The notes beneath the pieces are model-generated. The model saw only the letters and a program-made list of their open reading frames with translations. It ran no database searches and had not been told where the DNA came from. The translations under genes were made by a program, and so were the position numbers. A DNA stretch of 64,000 bases from Metarhizobium sp964253915 (GTDB lineage Bacteria; Pseudomonadota; Alphaproteobacteria; Rhizobiales; Rhizobiaceae). Below are positions 27,174 through 35,751 of the stretch, in pieces. The stretch lies in assembly GCF_964253915.1 (NCBI RefSeq), contig NZ_CAXUSG020000010.1:124001-188000 (forward strand). Reading direction: 5' to 3'. The first letter of the stretch is position 1. Every line of letters begins with the position of its first letter.

Positions 27174-27201
27174 CCCGGCTTCCACAGACGAAAGAAAACC
27201 G

Positions 27202-28212
27202 ATGCGCCCGCTTGCGCTCACTCAAGGCGATCCGGCGGGGATCGGCCCGGATATTACCCTGACCGCCTGGCTTGATCGCCGGGCGTTGTCATTGGAGCCG
27301 TTCCTCTTTATCGGCGATCCGGCAGTGCTGGCGCAGCGCGCCCGTCATCTCGGCCTTTCCGTGGCAATCGAGGAGACTGGGGCGGAAGATGCGATCGGTA
27401 TCTTTGATCGCGCTATTCCGGTCATGCCCGTTGCCGCTGGCTCCGACATCCTGCCCGGCGAGCCGCGTGTCGAAAGTGCCGCCGGCACCATCGGCGCCAT
27501 CGAGCGGGCGGTGGAGCTTTGTTTTGCCGGCCGGACGAGCGCCGTCGTGACCAATCCGATCGCCAAATCCGTGCTTTATGACGCCGGCTTCCGCTTTCCG
27601 GGGCATACGGAATTTCTGGCCGATCTCGCCGAACGTGCAACTGGAAAGCCGGCATTGCCGGTGATGTTGCTGGCCGGCCCGAAGCTGAAAGCGGTGCCGG
27701 TGACCATTCACATCCCGCTGAAAGACGTGCCGGCCGCGCTCGATGCCGCGTTGCTGCTTGAGACCTGCCGCATCACCCATGCCGACCTGAAACACCGCTT
27801 CGGCATCGCCGCGCCACGCCTTGCCGTCGCCGGCCTCAATCCGCATGCCGGCGAAGGCGGCGCACTCGGGCTGGAGGACGACGCGATCATCCGCCCGGCA
27901 ATCGAGGTGCTGCGTGCCGAGGGTATCGATGCCTTCGGTCCCCTGCCCGCCGATACAATGTTCCACGACCGTGCCCGCCAGGGTTACGACGTGGCGATCT
28001 GCATGTACCACGATCAGGCGCTCATCCCCGCCAAGGCGCTGGGCTTCGACGATTCGGTCAATGCGACGCTCGGCCTGCCGTTCATCCGCACCTCGCCCGA
28101 CCACGGCACCGCCTTCGGCATCGCCGGCAAGGGGATCGCGCGGCATGACAGCCTCGTTGCAGCCCTGACGCTCGCAGCGGACCTCGCGCGCAACACCGGA
28201 GCCCGTTCCTGA
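27202..28212 (+). CDS. pdxA: 4-hydroxythreonine-4-phosphate dehydrogenase
   Basis: 336 residues. PdxA oxidises 4-phosphohydroxy-L-threonine with NAD+ in pyridoxal 5'-phosphate synthesis (the DXP-dependent pathway). Recognised by LALTQGDPAGIGPDIT at the N-terminus, the metal His blocks (GHTEFLADL, HIPL, and MYHDQALIPAKAL) and VAGLNPHAGEGG. The start at 27202 begins MRPLALTQGDPA; the longer frame from 27055 overlaps the SurA-like gene. Its stop overlaps the rsmA start by one base (TGATG), so the two are coupled. Confidence 0.95.
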   Translation: MRPLALTQGDPAGIGPDITLTAWLDRRALSLEPFLFIGDPAVLAQRARHLGLSVAIEETGAEDAIGIFDRAIPVMPVAAGSDILPGEPRVESAAGTIGAIERAVELCFAGRTSAVVTNPIAKSVLYDAGFRFPGHTEFLADLAERATGKPALPVMLLAGPKLKAVPVTIHIPLKDVPAALDAALLLETCRITHADLKHRFGIAAPRLAVAGLNPHAGEGGALGLEDDAIIRPAIEVLRAEGIDAFGPLPADTMFHDRARQGYDVAICMYHDQALIPAKALGFDDSVNATLGLPFIRTSPDHGTAFGIAGKGIARHDSLVAALTLAADLARNTGARS

Positions 28213-29039
28213 TGGCAACCCTGGACGGCCTGCCGCCACTGCGTGACGTCATCCAGCGGCACGGGCTCGACGCCCGCAAGGCGCTGGGGCAGAATTTTTT
28301 GCTCGACCTCAATCTCACCCAAAAGATCGCCCGTACGGCTGGGCCGCTGGAGGGCGTAACAGTCTTCGAGGTCGGCCCCGGCCCCGGCGGTCTGACCCGC
28401 GCCATTCTTTCGCTCGGCGCCAAGAAGGTCATCGCCATCGAGCGCGATTCCCGCTGCTTGCCGGCGCTGGCGGAAATTTCCGACCATTATCCCGGCCGGC
28501 TGGAAGTCATCGAGGGCGATGCGCTGAAAGCCGATTTCGAGGCCCTGGCACCCGAAGGGCCGGTGCGCATCATCGCCAACCTGCCCTACAATGTCGGCAC
28601 CCAGCTTCTGGTCAACTGGCTGCTGCCGAAGACCTGGCCGCCGTTCTGGCAGTCACTGACATTGATGTTCCAGAAGGAGGTCGGCGCCCGCATCGTCGCC
28701 GATGAGCAAGACGACGCCTATGGCCGCCTCGGCGTGCTCTGCGGCTGGCGCACAACGGCACAGATGGTCTTCGACGTGCCGCCGCAGGCGTTTACGCCGC
28801 CGCCGAAGGTCACCTCTACCATTGTCCATCTGCTGCCGAAGGCTACGCCCCTTCCCTGCGATGCGGACAAGCTGGAAAGGGTGACGCAGGCCGCCTTCGG
28901 TCAACGCCGCAAGATGCTGCGGCAAAGCCTGAAGCCGCTTGGCGGCGAAACGCTGCTGCTCAAGGCCGGCATCGACCCGGCAAGGCGTGCCGAAACGCTC
29001 TCGGTCGAGGAGTTCGTGGCTCTCGCCAATCATCTCTGA
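28212..29039 (+). CDS. rsmA: 16S rRNA (adenine1518/1519-N6)-dimethyltransferase
   Basis: 275 residues. RsmA (KsgA) dimethylates two adjacent adenines in the 3'-terminal loop of 16S rRNA as a checkpoint of small-subunit assembly. Motifs: KALGQNFLLD at the N-terminus, the SAM site VFEVGPGPGGLTRA, acidic loop IEGDAL, and the catalytic NLPYN at about 118-122. It lies in the conserved surA-pdxA-rsmA order and converges with gmk, 16 bases apart. Confidence 0.96.
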   Translation: MATLDGLPPLRDVIQRHGLDARKALGQNFLLDLNLTQKIARTAGPLEGVTVFEVGPGPGGLTRAILSLGAKKVIAIERDSRCLPALAEISDHYPGRLEVIEGDALKADFEALAPEGPVRIIANLPYNVGTQLLVNWLLPKTWPPFWQSLTLMFQKEVGARIVADEQDDAYGRLGVLCGWRTTAQMVFDVPPQAFTPPPKVTSTIVHLLPKATPLPCDADKLERVTQAAFGQRRKMLRQSLKPLGGETLLLKAGIDPARRAETLSVEEFVALANHL

Positions 29040-29055
29040 GATGGTTTGCCGAGGC

Positions 29056-29718
29056 TCAGAGCTTCGGCGTCTCTTCCAGAAGGCCGCGCACGAAATCGAA
29101 CAGGCCATGACGCCGGTCGCGGCGCACCCGCTCGGCCTTGACGATGCACTGCACCGTATCGAAGGCGATGTCGAGGTCGTCGTTGATGAGCACGTAATCG
29201 TATTCGCGCCAGTGCTCGATTTCCGAGCGGGAATTGGCAAGCCGGGTGGCGATCACCTCTTCGGTATCCTCTGCACGGCGATGCAGGCGCGATTGCAGTT
29301 CGGTCATGGTCGGCGGCAGCACGAAGATCGAAACGACATCGGCCGCCATCTTCTCCTGCAGCTGCCGGGCGCCCTGCCAGTCGATATCGAACAACATGTC
29401 GCGGCCTTCGGCCATGGCGACCTCGACGGGTTCGCGGGGCGTGCCGTAAAAATTGCCGTGGACTTCTGCCCATTCGAGCAGCGAATCTGAGTCACGCATG
29501 CGTTCGAATTCACGCACGCTGATGAAGTGGTAATGGCGACCGGCGATCTCGCTCGGACGGCGGGCGCGTGTGGTGACGCTTACCGACAGGCTGAGCCCCG
29601 GAACCGACTCCAGCAGGTTGCGGGCGATCGTCGACTTGCCGGCGCCGGAGGGCGAGGACAGGACGAGCATCAGGCCGCGGCGTTGGATGATGCTGGACGG
29701 CGTGGCCCGGGCGGTCAT
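29056..29718 (-). CDS. gmk: Guanylate kinase
   Basis: 220 residues. Converts GMP to GDP using ATP. The P-loop is SSPSGAGKSTI near residue 20; the GMP-binding segment VSVTTRARRPSEIAGRHYHFI and DIDWQGARQL are typical. The start is the ATG at 29718, four bases before the end of the yicC stop region, so yicC and gmk are adjacent on one transcript; a longer frame to 29766 would overlap yicC. The yicC-gmk pairing is widespread in proteobacteria. Confidence 0.95.
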   Translation of the reverse strand: MTARATPSSIIQRRGLMLVLSSPSGAGKSTIARNLLESVPGLSLSVSVTTRARRPSEIAGRHYHFISVREFERMRDSDSLLEWAEVHGNFYGTPREPVEVAMAEGRDMLFDIDWQGARQLQEKMAADVVSIFVLPPTMTELQSRLHRRAEDTEEVIATRLANSRSEIEHWREYDYVLINDDLDIAFDTVQCIVKAERVRRDRRHGLFDFVRGLLEETPKL

Positions 29719-29722
29719 GGGA

Positions 29723-30610
29723 TTACTCCAGATTCTGGACCTGTTCGCGGAACTGGTCGATGACAACTTTTAGCTCGATGCCCGCCGTGGTCACGGCCGC
29801 GGCATTGGACTTGGAGCAGATCGTATTCGATTCTCGGTTAAATTCTTGTGCCAGAAAATCGAGCTTGCGGCCCACCGGACCACCTTTTTCCAGAAGATCC
29901 CGGGCGGCGAGCACATGCGCCTTCAACCGGTCGATTTCTTCGCGAAGGTCCGCCTTGGTCGCAAGCAGCGCAGCCTCGGCATGCAGCCGGTCGCGGTCAA
30001 GGCTCGGCACGCCCTCGATCAGCGCGGCGATCTGGCCGGCCAGGCGGCGTGCAATTTCTTGCGGCGTGCGGGAAGGATCGTTCTCCACCACGGCTGTCAG
30101 GCTGGCGATACGATCGATATGCCCATGCAGCAGGCGGGCAAGTGCCTCGCCCTCGCCTTCCCGCATTGCCTGGAGATCGGCCAATGCACCGACGAGGCCG
30201 TCGAGGATCGCCTGGTCTCGGGCACCCATTGCCTGATCGTCATCCTTGGCCTCGCGGAAATCGACAAGGCCACGAATGGTCAACAGCGTGTCCAGCCGCA
30301 GCGGCGACGGATCGAGAAGATCGCCAAGCTCCTTGCGCAGGGCCATCACGGCGGCCAGCGCTTCGCTGTTCAGCACGGCCTCAAGCTGGGCTTCGGCCGC
30401 TGTAACGGAAAGCGAGATCTGCATGTTGCCGCGGGAAAAACGATCGGCGAGCTGCTTGCGCACCTCCGTTTCCATCTGTTCCAGGCCCGGTGGGAAGCGC
30501 AGGCGCAGATCGAGTCCCTTGCCGTTGACGGAACGCAGTTCCCATGCCCAGCGATAACGCCCGACCGTTCCTTCGCGCCGGGCGAAGCCGGTCATGGATT
30601 GCAATGGCAT
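29723..30610 (-). CDS. YicC family endoribonuclease-like protein
   Basis: 295 residues. Begins MPLQSMTGFARREG, with the family block SMTGFA and then WELRSVNGKGLDLRLRFP. The C-terminus reads DFLAQEFNRESNTICSKSNAAAV (partial) as in all YicC proteins. E. coli YicC has been described as an endoribonuclease affecting stationary-phase growth and small RNA turnover. The start at 30610 is well inside an open frame that runs up to 31048; the extension overlaps mltG and is a shadow. It lies 13 bases downstream of mltG and just before gmk. Confidence 0.93.
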   Translation of the reverse strand: MPLQSMTGFARREGTVGRYRWAWELRSVNGKGLDLRLRFPPGLEQMETEVRKQLADRFSRGNMQISLSVTAAEAQLEAVLNSEALAAVMALRKELGDLLDPSPLRLDTLLTIRGLVDFREAKDDDQAMGARDQAILDGLVGALADLQAMREGEGEALARLLHGHIDRIASLTAVVENDPSRTPQEIARRLAGQIAALIEGVPSLDRDRLHAEAALLATKADLREEIDRLKAHVLAARDLLEKGGPVGRKLDFLAQEFNRESNTICSKSNAAAVTTAGIELKVVIDQFREQVQNLE

Positions 30611-30623
30611 TGGGCCTCCGCGC

Positions 30624-31841
30624 TCAGTTCGTGCTGGTCTTTTTCGCCGAAGGATCGGCCTGGTCCGCCGGCTGGCCGTCGACGGCGATGTTCGGATCGG
30701 AGCCCTTGTCCGCCTCGATCTTGCGCCAGCGCTTGACGTTGGCGTTGTGCTCTTCGAGCGTCGCCGCAAAGACGTGGCCGCCCGTGCCGTCGGCAACGAA
30801 GTAAAGATCCTTGGTGCGCCAGGGATTGGCGACCGCTTCCAGCGCCGCGCGGCCGGGATTGGCGATCGGCGTCGGCGGCAGGCCCTTGATCTTGTAGGTG
30901 TTGTAGGGCGTTTCCTTCTGGAGGTCCGACTGGAAGATCGGCCGGTCGCTCGGCTTTCCTTCGCCGCCGAAAATGCCGTAGACGATGGTCGGGTCCGACT
31001 GCAGCCGCATGCCGCGTTCCAGGCGGTTGATGAACACCGACGCAACATGCGCCCGTTCGTCCGCCTTGCCCGTCTCCTTCTCGACGATCGAGGCGAGCGT
31101 AACGAACTCTTCCTTCGATGTCAGCGGGATCGAGGTATCGCGTTTTTCCCAGATCTGGTCGATCAGCTTTTCCTGGGCGGCCTGCATCTGTTCGACGATT
31201 TCCCCACGCTTGGTGCCGCGCGAGAACTTGTAGGTGTCGGGCCGCAGGCTGCCCTCCCCCGGCAGTTCGGCCGGCAGGTCACCTTCGAGAACCGGATCCT
31301 CCTGAAGCCGGCGGAACATCTGCCGCACGGTGAGGCCTTCCGGCAGCGAAACCGAATAGAGGATCGACTTGCCGGATTTCAGGAGATCCATGATCTCCTT
31401 CATCGAGGCGCCGGCCTTGATTTCGTATTCGCCGGCCTTCAGCGTTTCGTCGTCGGCCAGATAGGTCGCCGTGACGTAACGGAAGATTCGCGCATCGGAA
31501 ATGACGTCGTTGCGCTCGAGATTGGAGGCGATTTCCGCCAGCCCGGCGCCGTTGCGGACGATGAAATTGGTGTTGACGGCGAGCGGTCCCTTCGCCTGGT
31601 AGGTCGAGATCGCATAATAGAAAGCGAGCACGGCGACGACGGCCACCATCACCGTCAGCGTCATCAGGAAGTTGAGGAAGATGACCAGCTGGCTGCGCGC
31701 CTTGCGCGAACGGCGCGGCGGATCGGGCACGCGCTCCGGGCGGAGCGCCTCGGTGGCCGATTTCGGAATGATCGGCCCCTTGGTCACACCCGCGCCGTCG
31801 CGGCCGTAGATCGCCTCACTGTTCTGGTTCGTATCGCTCAC
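30624..31841 (-). CDS. mltG: Endolytic murein transglycosylase MltG
   Basis: 405 residues. MltG cuts nascent glycan strands next to the membrane and sets peptidoglycan chain length. A cytoplasmic N-terminus with basic residues (about 1-55), one membrane span (LVIFLNFLMTLTVMVAVVAVL, about 50-75, shown in part), a LysM-like domain, then the YceG catalytic domain with SIVEKETGKADERAHVASVF containing the active Glu. The GTG at 31841 was chosen because GAGGA lies six bases upstream; the TTG at 31847 would touch that ribosome site. Two fabF-related genes follow upstream on the same strand. Confidence 0.93.
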   Translation of the reverse strand: MSDTNQNSEAIYGRDGAGVTKGPIIPKSATEALRPERVPDPPRRSRKARSQLVIFLNFLMTLTVMVAVVAVLAFYYAISTYQAKGPLAVNTNFIVRNGAGLAEIASNLERNDVISDARIFRYVTATYLADDETLKAGEYEIKAGASMKEIMDLLKSGKSILYSVSLPEGLTVRQMFRRLQEDPVLEGDLPAELPGEGSLRPDTYKFSRGTKRGEIVEQMQAAQEKLIDQIWEKRDTSIPLTSKEEFVTLASIVEKETGKADERAHVASVFINRLERGMRLQSDPTIVYGIFGGEGKPSDRPIFQSDLQKETPYNTYKIKGLPPTPIANPGRAALEAVANPWRTKDLYFVADGTGGHVFAATLEEHNANVKRWRKIEADKGSDPNIAVDGQPADQADPSAKKTSTN

Positions 31842-31972
31842 CGACAATCCTCATCATTTTGGCATTGTCCGCTGTTTGGCGAAGCAATGCGGCAAAAAAC
31901 AGGTTCAGGAAACGGCCGCACGCCCTGAGCAATATTCACAATCAAGCAAATGGCGGCGGGAAACCCCGCCGA

Positions 31973-33235
31973 TCAGCCTTCGTAACGGCGCAGCACCAAC
32001 GAAGCGTTGGTACCACCGAAGCCGAAGGAATTAGACACCGCGACGTTGACCTGACGCTTGCGTGCCGTGTGCGGCACGAGATCGATCGCGGTTTCCCGTT
32101 CCGGGTTGTCGAGATTGAGCGTCGGCGGCACGATGTTGTCGCGGATGGCCAGCGTCGAGAAGATCGCCTCGATGGCGCCGGCAGCACCCAGCAGGTGGCC
32201 GGTGGCGGATTTCGTCGAGGACATGGAAATCTTCGAAGCCGCATCGCCGACCAGCCGCTCGACGGCGCCGAGCTCGATCGTGTCTGCCATGGTCGAGGTG
32301 CCGTGGGCGTTGACATAATCGACGTCGGCGGGCGTCAAGCCGGCACGCTTCAGGGCAGCCGCCATGCAGCGATAGGCGCCGTCGCCGTCTTCAGACGGGG
32401 CGGTGATGTGGAAAGCGTCGCCGGACAGGCCGTAGCCGACCACTTCCGCATAAATCTTGGCGCCGCGGGCCTTGGCATGCTCCAGCTCTTCGAGAACGAC
32501 GATGCCGGCACCCTCGCCCATGACGAAACCGTCACGGTCGCGGTCATAGGGGCGCGAGGCCTTCAACGGATCGTCATTGTGCTGCGTCGACAGTGCCTTG
32601 CAGGCGGCAAAGCCGGCAAGCGAGATGCGGCAAATCGGCGATTCCGCGCCGCCGGCCACCATCACGTCGGCATCGCCGAGCGCAATCAATCGCGCGGCAT
32701 CGCCGATGGCATGCGCACCGGTCGAGCAGGCGGTCACGACGGCATGGTTCGGGCCGCGCAGCTTGTGGCGGATCGAAACCTGGCCGGAAACGAGATTGAT
32801 GAGGCGGCCGGGAATGAAGAACGGCGAGATACGGCGCGGACCCTTGTCGCGCAACGTATAACCGGCTTCGACGATACCTTCGAGGCCGCCGATGCCCGAG
32901 CCGATCAGCACGCCGGTGGCGATCTGGTCTTCATCGGTCTTCGGATGCCAGTCGGCATCGGCAAGCGCCATATCGGCGGCGGCCATGCCATAGACGATGA
33001 AGGGATCAACCTTGCGCTGTTCCTTCGGCTCCATCCAGTCATCGGCATTGTAGGTGCCGTTGGAGCCGTCGCCGAAGGGGATTCGGCAGGCAATTTTTGC
33101 CGGGAGATCATCGACTTCGAATTCGGTGACCAGGCGGGCCCCGTTTTCGCCTGCCAGCAGTCGCGTCCACGTGACTTCCGTTCCGCAACCCAGAGGTGAT
33201 ACCATGCCGGTACCGGTGATAACGACACGTCTCAT
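31973..33235 (-). CDS. fabF: 3-oxoacyl-[acyl-carrier-protein] synthase II
   Basis: 420 residues. FabF condenses malonyl-ACP with acyl-ACP during fatty acid elongation and is needed for the C16 to C18 unsaturated step. Catalytic residues: Cys in VTACSTGAHAIGDA, His in NAHGTSTMADTIE, and His in ATGHLLGAAG. Starts MRRVVITGTGMVSPLG. It lies downstream of acpP, separated by a 108-base gap with two tandem hairpins. mltG follows 131 bases later. Confidence 0.96.
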   Translation of the reverse strand: MRRVVITGTGMVSPLGCGTEVTWTRLLAGENGARLVTEFEVDDLPAKIACRIPFGDGSNGTYNADDWMEPKEQRKVDPFIVYGMAAADMALADADWHPKTDEDQIATGVLIGSGIGGLEGIVEAGYTLRDKGPRRISPFFIPGRLINLVSGQVSIRHKLRGPNHAVVTACSTGAHAIGDAARLIALGDADVMVAGGAESPICRISLAGFAACKALSTQHNDDPLKASRPYDRDRDGFVMGEGAGIVVLEELEHAKARGAKIYAEVVGYGLSGDAFHITAPSEDGDGAYRCMAAALKRAGLTPADVDYVNAHGTSTMADTIELGAVERLVGDAASKISMSSTKSATGHLLGAAGAIEAIFSTLAIRDNIVPPTLNLDNPERETAIDLVPHTARKRQVNVAVSNSFGFGGTNASLVLRRYEG

Positions 33236-33277
33236 CGCCCGTAATCCACCCTATTTTTCAGCCGATGTCTTTGTAAA

Positions 33278-33328
33278 CAAAAGCCCGGAAAACCGGGCTC
33301 AAGCGGGCGGATCTTTGCAATCCGCCCA
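33278..33328 (-). terminator. Two tandem hairpins between acpP and fabF (terminator or attenuator)
   Basis: Read on the minus strand after the acpP stop, GGGCGGAT/ATCCGCCC comes first, then GCCCGG/CCGGGC with a TTTT loop and TTTTGTTT tail, a good rho-independent terminator. Since acpP must be made in far larger amounts than fabF, partial termination here would give that ratio. Confidence 0.75.
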
Positions 33329-33343
33329 TAAACTTTCAATCGA

Positions 33344-33580
33344 TCAGGCCTGGGCCTTCTCGATGAACTTCACGGCATCGCCGACCGTCAGAATGGAATC
33401 TGCAGCGTCGTCGGGGATTTCAACGCCGAATTCTTCTTCGAACGCCATGACCAGTTCAACGGTATCGAGCGAGTCCGCACCGAGATCGTCGATGAAGCTG
33501 GCGCCTTCGACAACCTTGTCGGCGTCAACGCCCAGATGATCAATAACAATTTTCTTTACGCGTTCTGCGATATCGCTCAT
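33344..33580 (-). CDS. acpP: Acyl carrier protein
   Basis: 78 residues, acidic. ACP carries growing acyl chains on a phosphopantetheine attached to the Ser of the DSL motif (DDLGADSLDTVEL). The start at 33580 gives MSDIAERVKKIVIDHLGVD, the family N-terminus; a frame start at 33607 is rejected. A separate leader with dyads and a terminator downstream suggest that it can be transcribed alone at high level, although fabD and fabG lie upstream on the same strand. Confidence 0.97.
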   Translation of the reverse strand: MSDIAERVKKIVIDHLGVDADKVVEGASFIDDLGADSLDTVELVMAFEEEFGVEIPDDAADSILTVGDAVKFIEKAQA

Positions 33581-33608
33581 GTCGGATTCCTCGACCTTTG
33601 ACTTCACC

Positions 33609-33629
33609 AGAATGCCCTTCTGGCATTCT
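33609..33629 (-). promoter_or_regulatory. Inverted repeat in the acpP leader
   Basis: AGAATGCC (33609-33616) and GGCATTCT (33622-33629) form a perfect 8-base dyad with a 5-base loop, starting 29 bases upstream of the acpP start. It may be an mRNA hairpin affecting stability or translation, or an operator. Confidence 0.5.
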
Positions 33630-33693
33630 ACCCTGTTCTAACCCGCGACCCCGAAAAAGTGGCGCCGGCAAACTCGTTCAGCCCCAAGAAACC

Positions 33694-33756
33694 GGGACCG
33701 AAGCCATGCAAAAAGCATAGTGGTCCCCTGCATTTTCGGGACGACTGTTCACAGTC
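33694..33756. other. Dyads in the fabG-acpP intergenic region
   Basis: In the 289-base gap between fabG and acpP, GGGACC/GGTCCC (33694-33699, 33722-33727) encloses ATGC/GCAT, and GACTGT/ACAGTC (33743-33756) forms a second site with a 2-base centre. They probably belong to the acpP promoter region. Their roles are unknown. Confidence 0.4.
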
Positions 33757-33869
33757 ATGGCCCGATTAACACGGTTTAAGTCTGCCGCAAAGCCTGAAAA
33801 TGGCACAGGGGCAGCTTGGTCAACATGCATTTCTCGGTCTATCGCCGGGAATTGCTTGCCGACCGCCGT

Positions 33870-34607
33870 TTAAATCATGGCCATGCCGCCGTTGACGTGG
33901 ATCGTCTGGCCGGTGACGTAGGAGGCCTCGCCGGAAGCGAGGTAGACGACCGCAGACGCGACCTCCGCACCGGTGCCCATGCGCTTCATCGGAATGGCAC
34001 CCATGATGCCTTCCTTCTGCTTCTCGTTGAGCTTGCCCGTCATGGCGCTTTCGATGAAACCCGGGGCGACACAGTTGACCGTGACGTTGCGGGTGGCGAT
34101 CTCCTGGGCGAGCGACTTGGAGAAGCCGATCATGCCGGCCTTGGAGGCGCAGTAGTTGGCCTGGCCCGGATTGCCGGTGACGCCGACGACCGAGGTGATG
34201 TTGATGATGCGGCCATAGCGGCGGCGCATCATCGGATGGGTGAGTTCGCGCGTCAGGCGGAAGACCGCCGTCAGGTTCACTTCCAGCACCGCGTCCCAGT
34301 CCGCATCGCTCATGCGCACGAACAGGCCGTCCTTGGTGATGCCGGCATTGTTGACGAGGATATCGACGCCTTCGAGATCGGCTTCCGCCTTTTCGCCGAG
34401 CGCCTTGACCTCATCGCGATCCGAGAGGTTGGCCGGGAAGATCTTGACGCGGTCGCCGAGTTCGGAAGCCAGGGCCTCCAGCTTCTCGACGCGCGTGCCG
34501 TGCAGGCCGACGATAGCGCCGCGGGCATGCAGCGTGCGGGCGATCTCTTCGCCGATGCCGCCGGTGGCGCCGGTTACCAGCGCCTTGCGTCCGGTCAGGT
34601 CAAACAT
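33870..34607 (-). CDS. fabG: 3-oxoacyl-[acyl-carrier-protein] reductase
   Basis: 245 residues. FabG reduces beta-ketoacyl-ACP with NADPH in the fatty acid cycle. Short-chain dehydrogenase motifs: TGATGGIGEEIA, NNAGITKDGLFVRM, the catalytic Ser in NITSVVG and YCASK. The C-terminus GQTIHVNGGMAMI is typical. The ATG at 34607 is preceded by AAGGAAG. fabD lies 20 bases upstream, and the fabD-fabG-acpP-fabF order is conserved in proteobacteria. Confidence 0.96.
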   Translation of the reverse strand: MFDLTGRKALVTGATGGIGEEIARTLHARGAIVGLHGTRVEKLEALASELGDRVKIFPANLSDRDEVKALGEKAEADLEGVDILVNNAGITKDGLFVRMSDADWDAVLEVNLTAVFRLTRELTHPMMRRRYGRIINITSVVGVTGNPGQANYCASKAGMIGFSKSLAQEIATRNVTVNCVAPGFIESAMTGKLNEKQKEGIMGAIPMKRMGTGAEVASAVVYLASGEASYVTGQTIHVNGGMAMI

Positions 34608-34627
34608 GGTTTTCTTCCTTCGTTCTA

Positions 34628-35572
34628 TCAGCCGAGAATGGCGGCAATGGCCGCATCGATATCTGCAGGCGTGTTGATGGCGGTTCCGGTCACGGTCTTG
34701 TCGATGCGGCGGGCAAGCCCCGTCAGCACCTTGCCGGCTCCGACTTCGTAAAGTGTCGTGACGTTGTTGGCGGCGAACCATTCGACGGTTTCGCGCCAGC
34801 GCACCTGGCCGGTGACCTGCTCAACCAGCAGGCCGGCAATTTCCTTGGCATCAGTCACCGGAGCAGCGCGAACGTTGGCGATCACGGGCACGACCGGATC
34901 CTTGAGCGAGACGCCGGCGAGTGCCGCACGCATCGCCTCGGCGGCAGGCGCCATCAGCGAGGAATGGAACGGCGCGGAGACGGGCAGCAGGATGGCGCGC
35001 TTGGCGCCCTTGCCGGTCGCAAGGCCGGCCGCCTTTTCCACGGCTGCCTTCTCGCCGGAGATGACCAACTGGCCGCCGCCATTGTCGTTGGCGATCTGGC
35101 AGGCGCCGGCATCGGATGCCTCGGCGCAGATGGAAACGACATCGGCATGTTCGAGGCCGATGATCGCCGCCATGGCGCCGGCACCGACCGGGACGGCTGC
35201 CTGCATGGCGTTGCCGCGGATGCGCAGGAGGCGCGCCGTGTCGGCAAGCGTGAAGGTTCCGGCGGCACAGAGCGCGGAGTATTCGCCAAGCGAATGGCCG
35301 GCGACGTATGCCACCTTGTCCTTGAGGTTCAGCCCCTTGCTTTCGAGCACGCGGATCACGGCCACGGACACCGCCATCAGCGCCGGCTGGGCATTCGCCG
35401 TCAGCGTCAGGACGTCCTCGGGGCCGTTCCAGATGGTTTCGGAGAGTTTTTCGCCGAGCGCCTCATCGACTTCTTCGAAGACTGCGCGGGCTTCCGGGAA
35501 AGCGTCTGCGAGGTCCTTGCCCATGCCGACGGCCTGGCTGCCCTGACCGGGAAATGTGAATGCTAACGTCAT
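34628..35572 (-). CDS. fabD: Malonyl CoA-acyl carrier protein transacylase
   Basis: 314 residues. FabD moves the malonyl group from CoA to ACP. Motifs: FPGQGSQAVGMG near the N-terminus and the nucleophile elbow GHSLGEYSAL; the His of the Ser-His pair lies in SAPFHSSLM. It is the first gene of the minus-strand fatty acid cluster; its promoter would be in the 179-base gap shared with the divergent aldo-keto reductase. Confidence 0.96.
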   Translation of the reverse strand: MTLAFTFPGQGSQAVGMGKDLADAFPEARAVFEEVDEALGEKLSETIWNGPEDVLTLTANAQPALMAVSVAVIRVLESKGLNLKDKVAYVAGHSLGEYSALCAAGTFTLADTARLLRIRGNAMQAAVPVGAGAMAAIIGLEHADVVSICAEASDAGACQIANDNGGGQLVISGEKAAVEKAAGLATGKGAKRAILLPVSAPFHSSLMAPAAEAMRAALAGVSLKDPVVPVIANVRAAPVTDAKEIAGLLVEQVTGQVRWRETVEWFAANNVTTLYEVGAGKVLTGLARRIDKTVTGTAINTPADIDAAIAAILG

Positions 35573-35751
35573 TGGGATTGTTCCTTCCCTTGGTTTTCAC
35601 CTCCATTCACCTTGTTGAAAGCCGGTGTCAAGACTGCGGCATGGCAGACACGATATGCTCGCAACTGCGAAATCACAGGATTTTGCGTATTGCGCTTCCG
35701 CAAAACGCTCCTAAATTCGCGACAGCCTTCCAAACACCAGGAATTCATTTC

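Noticed and set aside
31842..31847. TTG start for mltG
   Set aside because: The GAGGA ribosome site abuts this codon, so the GTG six bases later is better spaced.
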